DNA of 64,000 nt from Zea mays (Eukaryota > Streptophyta > Magnoliopsida > Poales > Poaceae): NCBI RefSeq assembly GCF_902167145.1, contig NC_050101.1:111877789-111941788 (forward strand), read 5' to 3'. The position numbers and the translations under genes are program-made. This document shows positions 24,159-34,706 of this stretch, piece by piece. Position 1 is the stretch's first letter. Each line of letters opens with the position of its first letter. Below the pieces are notes generated by a model. It had not been told where the DNA came from. It was given only the letters and a program-made list of their open reading frames with translations, and made no database searches.

Positions 24159-24195
24159 GTAGACACTGGGCCATTTTGAAAGTGAGGCTGGCCAG

Positions 24196-24421
24196 AAAAA
24201 CATCGACAAAAGGTGAGTACTTTCATACTTCGCCTGCCCATCTTTACATATTGTATGTATTGGAATGGTGGAGCTTTTGAGCTTTTTTACACAAGCTGAT
24301 TTTTGCCAGGTTTGATTTTGTCAAGCATCACTCCCACGTCCGAGAGGTTTTGAAGAAATGGTTTTTTCTTGCCTTTAAAACCCCCATCAGACTTTCCATG
24401 CATCATGACAAATAACATGCC
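24196..24421. repeat. Segment X, copy 2
   Basis: It is homologous to 18252-18485, including GGTGAGTACTTTCATACTTC, TTTTCTTGCCTTTAAAACCC and CATGCCAA. Copy 1 is cut at CATGCCAA by CACTA C. Copy 2 runs on for 60 bases before CACTA D starts. Origin unknown. Confidence 0.7.
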
Positions 24422-24481
24422 AAAGATATTCAACATTCACTACTTGAATCGTTTTTTGTGCATAGTGACATTCTGCAAAGA

Positions 24482-24616
24482 CACTAGTACAGAGAAGCTC
24501 TATAGAGGAGGTTTGTAACACATTTTAACTAGTGTTTTTCAGAACCTTCTATGCCGGGGCTAGATGAAATCAATTTTATTTTAGAACCACCACTGTCGGT
24601 TACTATCGGTTCTCTT
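24482..24616 (+). mobile_element. CACTA element D, left terminus
   Basis: CACTAGTACAGAGAAGCTC begins at 24482, followed by degenerate subterminal motifs. The copia relic interrupts it at 24617. The rest is not seen. Confidence 0.7.
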
Positions 24617-27600
24617 TGTGGGAAAACCCTAACCCTAACGCAGGGTTGGGTGTTGTATTAATAGACTAAGTTAGCTGGGTCTAGCCCATTACATAGGGGT
24701 GAGAGAGTAATTACACGGGGTAAACCCCAAACCCTAAATGGGTATTCTAACACCCCCATAGTCTCAACTCTATCCTGTATAGATGTTGAGACTAGATCTA
24801 AAGTCTAAAAATACACTCGATGGTAACCCCTTGGTGAAGATGTCGACGAACTGCAGTGTCGTGGGGACGCTGAGAACCCGAACATCACCGGCAGCGACAT
24901 GCTCATAGATGAAGTGTAGGTCGATCTCCACGTGCTTCATGTGCTGATGCTGCACGGGATTAGTGGAGAGGTAGATCGCTCTGCCGTTGTCGTAGTAGAC
25001 GAGGGTGGCACACTAAGGGGTTGTGGATCTGCTGGAGCAGCTAGCGTAGAGGAGGCCTCTACCACGCCGTTGACCATGGCGCAGTACTCGGCCTCTGCGC
25101 TAGAGCAGGAGACAATGGGGTGCCGCTTGGCGGCCTAGGAGACAAGGTTGGCACCCATGAACACTACATAACCGGATGTGGATAGACACGTGTTGGGGCA
25201 ACCAGCCCAGTTAGTGTCAGTGTAGACCATGAGCTCCGATGTTGGGGATCGTTAGAGTACGAGTCTGTAGTCGAGGGAGCCACGACGGTAGCACATGATC
25301 CACTTTGGAGTGGTGAGATGGGGCTCCCGCGAGGTGTGCATATGCAGGCACACCTGCTGGACAGCATAGGCGATGTCGGGCCTAGAGAAGGTGAGGTACT
25401 AGAGTGCGTCGGTCAGGCTCCAGTAGGACGTCGCGTTAGCGATTAGGAGCCTGTCATCCTCTGAGAGCTTCGCCTGAGTGTCGACAGGCGTGGAGCAAGT
25501 CTTGCAGTCGGACATGCAAGCCCACTCTAGGATGTCAATGGCGTACTGGCACTGGTGGAGGAAGAGACCCTAGGGCCGGCTCGGTGGTGATGCCGAAAAA
25601 ATGGTGGAGGGGCCTAGGTCCTTCATCGCAAACTCCTACTAAAGAGCGACAATCGTGCGCTGTAGGTTATCAGCGGTGGATGCCGTGAGCACAATGGCGT
25701 CGACATAGAGCAGGAGGTAGTCGGTGTCATCGGTGCACTGGTAGAGGAAATCTAACTTGGCCTCGATGAAGCCGATGGAGGCCAAGTAGGAGGCGAAGCG
25801 ACTGTACCACGCTCGTGGTGCCTATTTGAGGCCATATAGGGAGCGGTTCATCCGGAACACCATATCCGGGCGAGTGGCGTCAACAAAGCCGGTGGGCTGT
25901 CTGCATTAGACAATCTCCGTCAGAGTGCTGTGGAGGAAGGCATTCTTGACATCGAGCTGATGGATCGCCCAGTCCCAAGGGAGGGCGAGGGAGAGGATGG
26001 TGCGAACGGTGGCGAACTTGATGACGTGGCTGAAGGTCTCGTCGTAGTCCACTCTAGGGTGCTGGGTGAAGCATTAAAAGACCCAATAGTCCTTTTAGCG
26101 GTCGAGGGAGCCATCCGAGGTTAGCTTGTGGCAAAAGACCCACTTGTCAGTGACCAAGTTGGTGCCTGCTAGACACGGTACTAGGTCCTGGGTGTGGTTG
26201 GCCAGCATGGCGCAACGCCTTTGGGGGTCGACGAGGGCGGTGTGAATGGAGGAGTGGGCCAGTTTCAACCAGTACACAGGATGGACGTGCCCAGGGTCAC
26301 AGTGGATGGCGACCGGGTGGTACATAGGAGACTCGATGCGGGCCGTCAGGGTGTCGGGAGCCGTGGGCATGGCCTGCTCTCGACGGTGATAGATGATGAC
26401 AGGGTCAATGAAGCAAGCCACTCTCGTCAAAGGGGCTGCGCTTGGTGCGAGAGGACTTGACGGGTCCACGCGTGGCACAGGCAGGGTCGATGGGACAACG
26501 TGTGGTGCATGCAAGGTCAACGGGGCCGCACGAGGTGCGGGAAGAGGCACGAGCGGAGGCATCGTGGCCCGGCATGGAGCGGGCAATGGTGCAAGGCAGG
26601 GTGTCTAGGGTGGTGGTGGAACCGAATCTGGTTCAAAGAGGGTGTCGAGATCGATGGGTGGGGCGGCGCTAGTAAGGGGAAACACATCTTCGTCAAAAAC
26701 AATGTGATGAGAGATGATGATGCGGTGGGAGACGAGGTCAAGACAGTGACACCCCGTGTGGTCAGTGGAGTAGCCAAGGAAGAGGCAGCGAGTGGAGCAA
26801 GGAGTTAGCTTATGAGGAGCGTTGTCGGAAGTGTTGGAATAGGTTGCACAGTCGAACACACGAAGGTGGTTGTAGGAGGGGGTTGTGTCGTACAGGGCAA
26901 AGTGGGGACTAGGGTGGCTCACTACCTTCGAGGGAAGGCAACTGAGAAGGTGTGTGGCAGTGTGTAGGGCCTCTGCCCAGTAACTGGTAGGGAGAGACGC
27001 CTAGAAGAGAAGGCAACAAAGCATATTTGTGGTGGTGTGAATCATGTGTTTGGCCGGACCGTTCTGGGAGGTGTAGGGGCACGAGAGACACAATTAGACG
27101 CCATGAGTGAGAAATAAAGATTGGGAGGCGTGGTTGTCGAACTCACGGGCATTGTCACACTGCAGGGCATAGACCGAGCGACGAAACTAGGTGGATACCG
27201 AGGCGAAGAAGCGTGTGAGGGTGGTGAATGTGTTAGACTTCAACTAAAGAGAAAAAGTCCAAAGAAAATGGGAAATGTCATCCAAAATCACTAGATAATA
27301 TTTATAACCAGAGAGACTGAGTATAGGGGAGGTATAGAGATCACAATGAACCAGATGAAAAGCCTACTCAGTCCTAGAAGTAGTAAATGGGAGACGAGTA
27401 TGTCGGCCTATCTGATAAGCATGATAGAGACCCTCAAAATGTCCCCTGCTACATGAAAGATCTAAACTACTGGTAAACTTGGTCATGATGTCAGGTGCTG
27501 GATGGCTAAGACGATAATGCCAAATGGTGGAGGAGGTGGTGCAAACCAGGATGGGAGGCGGAGACGCATCGGTGGAGGAGGGTCAAAGCGTGTGGAGTGG

Positions 27601-28173
27601 CCCCAAGCTATCACATCGGGCGAGTGGGGTCCTGGTGGCCAGATCCTTCACAAGAAAACTAGAGGGGTCAAACTCAATGGAACAAGAGTTGTTGATGGTG
27701 AACCAACAAACGGAAAGAAGATTATGAATGATATGAGGGGCTACGAGAACATCGTTGAGATAGAATGGCCTAGGGAGAACCGAGGCACCTACTGAGGTGA
27801 CCGACAGACTGGAACCGTTTCCAACAATGATCGAGGAGGGATGGGAGGAATGGAGAGGATGAGAGTGACATAGTGTGCCTGTAGTGGGGTTGGTGTGGTA
27901 GGAAGCACTAGAGTAGACCACCCAGTCAGAGGAGGGTGGGCCATCGCCATAGTGCTAAAGGCGGCGGTGAGGGAGGTGGGGTCCCATCCTCCATCAAGTG
28001 GGGACCATGGAGTCGAGGTGGGGGTCCCCGGGGGCGGGAGCTTGGGCAGAGCTGGAGGCGTCGGTGGCACGCCGTAGGGAGGCGTCGGAGGCACGCCATA
28101 GGGAGGCGCTGTCAGGAGGGTCGGTGCAAGAGGACAGGAGGCACTCGGGGCCTGGCCTAGCCACATGGAGATG
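24617..28173 (-). pseudogene. Degenerate Ty1/copia retrotransposon
   Basis: A 136-bp LTR at 24617-24752 (TGTGGG ... TCTAACA) is followed by a minus-strand purine tract. Reading leftwards on the minus strand from 28166 are: a gag tail, a protease whose DSG is lost (SSASYHT at about 27910), an integrase C-part (ISHHIVFDEDVFPL, about 26700), RT with YVDA in place of YVDD (about 25715), and RNase H ending VQHQHMKHVEIDLHF...DIFTKGLPS (24780-24960). Many stops and frame changes. The 5' LTR and most of gag are missing because element F adjoins at 28174. Confidence 0.88.
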
Positions 28174-30610
28174 TGTCACACCGGGATTTAAAGGACAAAG
28201 CCGGGTGCATCTCATATGTGTGCCAAGGAAGAACATCACATATAATGACAAAGTGTATAGAGATAAATGTCATTATTACATAACGAAAGTCTTACAAGAA
28301 AATAAATAATAATAAAACGAACAAATATTATTTCCCGGCGCCACAAAGCTGACTAGGAGACGCCACTTAGATCAACTCGTATGCTTCATTGTAGGGTGGC
28401 TCCTCTTTGACCACCTGCTCTTCACCTGTGGGGGGTTATATATCGCAAGAGTGAGCTCACAAAAGATCATAGCTCAACAAGTTGTGGGGAATGTGCCTGA
28501 ACTCACCAAAGGTGGGAGTTCATGTGAAGTGTAAGGCTGAACAACAAATAAGGGTTAAAGCTGAGCATTGCATTTGTAAGTTGGTCAAAATTTTATTAGT
28601 AGTTACTAAGTGTAAGTAAAAACCAAACAATAGTAATAGTAAATCAAAATAATAATAAATCCCAATGCGATGCAAATGACAAATTGAATTTAATTCCATA
28701 AATTAATCATGTGAGGGTTCGAGCCGCTCATGACCGTGAGCACGTCTGATATACTAGTTTTACACTCTGAAGAGGTTGCACATCTTTACCCACAAGTCAT
28801 GTTACCCATATGTCAAGGGATAGCTACTCTCATACACCTCTACCAAGGAAGTGAGGCAGAGTAACACTACGATGCCTTTACAAAGTTCCACTAGCTTTAG
28901 AAAACCCGCTACAGTTTCTAGGAAGCTCCAATGCAGGGACCCCTTGACTGACCGCCATCGCAGCAAAATCAACCCAAGGGCCTCCCTACACAGACTAGTC
29001 CCCTACTGCCCTTGCCCCTTTCGGGTAAGGTAGTCCTCCACTAGCTTTCCTAGTTAGTCAGCCAAGGGCGTCCCATCCCACACTTGTGGTAGCACCGTTT
29101 TTCCAGGTGGTCGCTCCATGTTCCAATTAACATAATGATCTTATCATGAACAGTAATAACAAACTGATAATAAAAGTATGATCATGAATAATGTGTATCT
29201 CCATACCCAAACCACGTAAAGCAATAGCAAGTACTACCCAAAAAATTTCAGTGGTAATCAAGGTATAAAGATAGTCAAACTAGGGTAACCTAAAGGGTCC
29301 CATCAAATTAACCTATGCAGATCATTATGATTAATAAGAACATGACTGGGTAAAAAGGAAGTGATCAAGGGCACAACTTGCCTTCAACGAGCTCATACTC
29401 AGTAGTCTCCACCTGCTGAACCCATGGATCCTCTGTGGCTTGCTCGTCTACTCGCAACAATACAAACAAACATGTATAGCAAAAATTAACTTCACACCAA
29501 ACAACAAAACATAATGCATGATAATATTGTTCGTGTTGTAATGAGATTGTAGGAACAAGAATCACTACATTCGGAGTTACAGTTATTTAGTTATGAATTT
29601 CTAAGGTTATTTAGTAGCTAGAATAGAATAACTCAAGTGAATAATTATAATTCAAGTTTCATGAATAAACAGAGCTACAAGTTGATAGACCATATTATTA
29701 CAAAATTAATGCCATTGGAATGGATCAAATTGGAGCTAAAATGAATTAAATATAAATTTCACAAGTTTCTGGAATTATTTTTTGTATTAAAAACCGATTT
29801 CTGTAATTATTTATTTGATTTATCTGTCCCCTGGATGGCGCGCAAAAAACTGGAAAGGACAGGGGCTAATTCTCAAAGGTTTCTAAGACTCAGGGCTACT
29901 ACTAGGACAGACTGTAGGTTGATTTCGTAATCAGCCGGGGGATGTTTAACAAAAGTCGCAATCAAGCGGTATCCCAAATCTGGCACTGTTGCATCAGCAA
30001 TCGAGCGCACGGATTACATTTCTCCGCTCTCGAACCTGTATGCATCCGCGACCGTCAGATCGGTGATCAGCAGATCCGATTTAAAATATCTCGATTGAAT
30101 CTTATGCGCCAGATCCCAATCGGACGGCCAATATGATATGGTCTAATCTCTACGGTCCACACCAGATCGGACGGATGGCGGGCATCTTCCCCATCCGGTG
30201 CCGACCGGCGGCGCCTGTGCGCCATACCCGGCGGCGGATCGCCGGAGCCGCACGCCCCCTCCTATTGTGCCCTAAATTGAACCCCGAAAGGTGCTATGCG
30301 AAGCCACGGTCAAAACGTATGGCAAGAAGGGGTATTTACCCGAGTGGACGCAGTGGGGAAAGCTAATACGCGGTGAGGGCAGATTCCTGGGTTCCCGCGA
30401 AGTCTGACGAGCAATTGCGCCACACCCAGAACACGACGGATTCCTAGGTTCATGCTTGTGGACGACGTAGCACCCTTCCAGAACACTTGGAATCGCTTCT
30501 AGACTGATCACCGTGGACTCGACGTCGGCGACTACCCGTTTTGAACACGATGGCGCCCTTTTCTCCCGACGAGCTCACGGTGTGTGGGTGGCCCGATTCT
30601 TTTGAGTTCC
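28174..30610 (-). mobile_element. Element F 3' LTR, left portion
   Basis: The plus-strand edge TGTCACACCGGG corresponds to an LTR end ...CCCGGTGTGACA on the minus strand. The LTR continues at 53069 after the 22-kb insertion of element 2 (target copy GTTCC at 30606-30610). It holds the acidic exons at 28367-29447 and a region at about 28690-28830 resembling part of LTR E in reverse. No other gene seen. Confidence 0.85.
28367..29447 (-). other. Candidate LTR-encoded acidic peptide exons, LTR F
   Basis: On the minus strand, exon A (29447 to 29382, 66 nt) follows GAGTAG and reads EQATEDPWVQQVETTEYELVE, ending phase 1 at G|GCAAGT (plus 29381-29376). Exon B (28425 to 28367) follows CCCCCACAG, restores frame and reads EEQVVKEEPPYNEAYELI then TAA. 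The intron would be 956 bp. This copy has no internal stop, which makes it the cleanest of the set. Function unknown. Confidence 0.55.
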
Positions 30611-32865
30611 TTTGATACCCAATTTTCTGAAAAGAAGTTAAATGTCTTTTTCCCTTTTCTTTCGTTATCTGTGTTGGATTTCTTTGTTTTAGAAAGCATT
30701 CACCAGTAAAACAGTAGAACTCTTGTGAGACTTATGCGCTGGGGTCAGGAGCAGACGTGAGAGCGAGTTGGGCTGTGGATCTCGATCCGGCCCACTAGTC
30801 CCTTCCCTTAACCCTAGCCGCCCCTCCCCCCTAATCCCCTTTTTGGTTGCAGCCGCCCCCCCTTCCCTCTTCCTTGCTTGGCACCCCCTCTCTCCCTCTC
30901 CTCCCAAGTGTTTGCAGCCACACCACCTAACCCTAGCCGCCCCCCATCTCCTCCTCTCCAAGGTGCCATTCCTTGCCGCTTGGATCTACGTCGCGTGCTG
31001 AAAGTCCCCAATTGGTTTTGGTGGAGGGAAGAAGGGAGGAAGGAAAGGGGGAGAATTCAAGGTGATTTTTGTGATTATCTCTTGTTTATTTGTGCTGCAA
31101 TTCCATTGAATAGATGTTACGTATGTGAATTGGTAGAGGTGCTGTCCAGAAATTTAGTGGGTGGGCGAACAGTAGTAGTTCTAGTGATTTCTGGGAATTT
31201 TTCGTGGGTAACTAGTGGGGATCAGTGAGAGAATCATGTATAGCTTTGTCATACCTTTCCAACGAGTACTTATGCACTCGATTCGGAGTTATATTTTAGT
31301 AGATATCGCTGTTTGAATCCGGGTATGTTGCTGTCCAAAAAACAGATTTGCAGGTGGGCGAACAGCAGTAGTATTGATAGTTTCTGGGGATTTTTCGTGG
31401 GTAATTGGTGATAATCAGTATGATAATCATGTAGAGCTTTGTCATACCTTTCCAACGAGTACTTATGTGCTCGATTCGGAGTTATATTTTGGTAGATATC
31501 GCTGTTTGAATCCGGGTAGGTTGCGGTCCAAAAACAGATTGCAGGGTTTATCTTGTGGACTGTGTTGGGCTAATTAGATGTTGGAATTTAATTATAAATT
31601 GTATGCAAAACTGGTGGGGAATTTTATGTAGAAGCTTCCAGAGTTTTTGATTGATATCACTGTTGTTATAATTTTAAAGTTATGAAATTATCAAGCAGCG
31701 CCGCTGCAATTTGGTGGTGATGGGGAGAGTTGTCGCTCGCGACGGGTTGGAATTGTGCGTAGGTGCGGCGTTGTTTATTAGCGTTTGTTATGTGAATTTG
31801 TGCACTAAGGTGTGTGTCAAAAACAGCTGGTGGACTTCCGGATCGTACTTAGTACCATTCCAAATTCCCGGTGAAGGCAAGTAAATACAGTGGTGGTTGA
31901 TACCGTTTGGTTTGGATCCTATTCCCTGTCATTGAGTATGCATAAGTTTTAAATATGTTAATCATTGAATTCTATGATGAAGTTTATTTGTTCGAAAGTA
32001 TTAATTCTCAATTGTCTAATATTGTGGATGATCATGATTTGGTAATGATATATGTGGTTGATTCCCATCTTGGATGAAGTTGAAGTATCTTTTTGAATCA
32101 CGTTATATGAAGTGTTGTAGGCATGTCATGCATATCATCCATCTTGCATTCTGATGTTATGTCGTGATCTTAAGGTCCGACCGTACCGGTACATTTTTAG
32201 CATCGTACGTTGCCCGAGGAGGGGTACGATACGGCTTCATATCCTTAGAGGTATGAAGGCAGAAGTCATCCTTGCATTTACAGACATTTGCACTCATGAG
32301 GTATATATGAAGTGTGACATTACTATGTTACTATTGTGGTTTCTACCTGCGAGGTGTGGTAACTAGGAGTGTTGTACGTTGTATACGTGCTGCACCTTCG
32401 TAATAAGAAGGTTGTGAAATCAAGTGGTGGTAAAACAATGTTCTTATGTGGTTAAATAGTTTGATATTATTTTACTTGCTGAGATGTGTCATCTCACTCT
32501 TGCATTACTCAATGCAAGTACTTGATACATGTTGGGAATGAGGGGAGTAGCAGCACATCCACTTTCACTCTCATAATAACGCTACCCAGACGCTGCCATG
32601 ATTTAATTAGAAACTTGTTGTCAAAGGAAGTTTGTTTTTTAGCTAGTCGTGCGCACTGGTTAATTCAGTTCATGTCGTATGTTTAACTTCCCTTTGCTAG
32701 CCGATTAATAATACTTAATATGTTTTTGTCATGATATATGTTTATACACTGTTGCCCCCCTCATTTATGCAATTTTGCAAAGGAGATGCTGCCGAAATTT
32801 TATATAGATGTCAGAAGTGTAGTTCAGAAGCATTCCGGGGTGTTTGTGGAACCCGGGGTGTTACA
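30611..32865 (+). repeat. Element 2, 5' LTR
   Basis: 2,255 bp. It contains two tandem units (about 31155-31540), donor GCAAGT at 31877-31882, hairpins at about 32205-32265, and a mutated acceptor (GCAAGTA for GCAGGTA) near 32514. Confidence 0.9.
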
Positions 32866-32867
32866 GT

Positions 32868-32879
32868 TGGTATCAGAGG
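32868..32879 (+). promoter_or_regulatory. Primer binding site of element 2 (one base changed)
   Basis: TGGTATCAGAGG differs from the iMet primer site in the last base. Confidence 0.85.
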
Positions 32880-34706
32880 ATAGGATTTAGATTCTACGCA
32901 ATTTGAAGATAAATTTGACACGCTTGCGCATATAGGAAGGGTATGGGTTTGTATATCTTTCATATTAGTATTTTATTGTATAGATGACTAGAACTTCCTT
33001 ACTCCAAATCCATTTATGGTTTGATGGGGTATGTCGTTAACGACGTAATGCTTGATATGATATGTTACTTCTATTTAATATTGGTTTCTTGATGTGGTTG
33101 TTATTGAAGATATTATGCAAGTGAAGCTACTAATGTACTTGTTTTATATACATATCGTCATGATTTTTTTGGATGCAATGTTTTCAAATCTCTGAGCTTT
33201 TACTATCATATATTTCTATATGCTTGACTGTGGATGTTTTTTTCCAAAAGGATTCTTGGGTTCTAGTACTTGTAGGACTGATTGTTTATTGAGCTTGTGT
33301 ATAGTGGGTCTAATCCGACCTGGTGTAGTCTGAAAACACTATATAATGTAGTTTTATGGTGTTGTTGAGTTTGATTGACTGTTGGGTTACAACCCAACTT
33401 ATCAATGTAATATTTCCATGGGTGCAATGCTTTGCGCCTCACTTTTTTTTGGCTAGTGTGGCTACTTGCTAACTTGATATTAGTATAAAATTGGTTTGTC
33501 TCTATAGAGCAAAGGCAACGTTGTAATGTCTATGAAATCTTGAGACTGGTAGAACTCAAGTGAATTTGTAATTTGACGTAGATTGATAAGTCCAACCATG
33601 TTTACCTGATAGGTTTTCTTATTATGTGCAACCTTATTTTTAACAATAAATAGGGTGGTTTCAAGTGGATTTTATGTCGTGCATGTTTTCCTTCTATGGC
33701 TTGTTTCAATAGCCATAAAGGCTATGCTTAATTTTTAGTTGTTGCAGGCTAGTCATGTGGACGATATTGACAACCCGTTTTATATATTTTTTATTTGCCA
33801 ACATTGTATGGTAGTTTGATTTTTTATGATCAGTTTCTCTATGCATGCTTGTTGAATCATTATTTGGACCACTTTATCTTAAACGAAGTCAATGCTTAAC
33901 TGGGAGTTGCTTATGTTTGTTAGTCATCTATCTCTTTAATGATGGGGTTGTTGCATCGGATTGAGATTTTTTTATATGAATGATGGTTTGATAGATCATG
34001 TATGTCTACTACTTTGAATGCATCCTGTGATATCACGAGGTACAAATTGTTCAAGTGCAGTAATAGTAGGTTTTGTTGTATGTGAGGTTAATCAAGGTAG
34101 TTTGGTTATGTGGATTGTCTTATTGACGTCCAATTACTCCTATTGAGCATAGTATTGTGTTATTATTTTAGAATTGAAAGTAATATTTATGAAGCTTTTG
34201 CATGAGTCTGTGTCAAGAAGTACATTAGTTTTTCTTGTTGTTATCCCTCCATTGCTTTATGAGTATTGCAAATTTTATCTCTTTTGAGAGGAGGAAAAGA
34301 CGTTTCATGACATGAGCACCATTTGCTTCACGTCAACAGAATAGTTGTGGAGAGCTCTAATAGTTGGATTCTAGTGTAATAACAACCATGTTTTATAGTG
34401 CTAGAGACGGGTATGTCAGGTGTTTCATACATTGTCAATACATGGATGTTTGACCTTACTGGCATTAACAAACGAGGTTGTTGAATTTGTTGATTGTTGT
34501 GCTTAGTGTTCTAACCTATTAGGTAAAGTGTTGCTTAAAGGCTTTGGGGAGTTGCATCCCCATTTGGTAGTGGAAAATCCTAGTGTTGATCGCACCTGCC
34601 AATGCCTTGGGTTTTATTTTATATTGTTTTTTTTATTATGGGTAAGGTGTTGTTTGGTTTTGGGAGTCATTTTAAATTAGTTGGAGGCTGAATCAGGCTT
34701 CACTTA

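Larger units (their letters stand above)
18486..24481 (+). mobile_element. CACTA element C, left part with nested solo LTRs
   Basis: It begins CACTAGTACACAAAAG at 18486. Short ACTGGCG/CCGCCAGTG subterminal repeats follow to 18660, then a tRNA-like relic, two AT-rich repeats and a TNP2 fragment interrupted by solo LTRs D and E. No right terminus is seen. CACTA D begins at 24482, so the true right limit is uncertain. Confidence 0.7.

Noticed and set aside
24621..24640. Telomere-like CCCTAACCCTAAC
   Set aside because: Only two to three units, of a form differing from the usual plant CCCTAAA, and it lies inside the 136-bp copia LTR.
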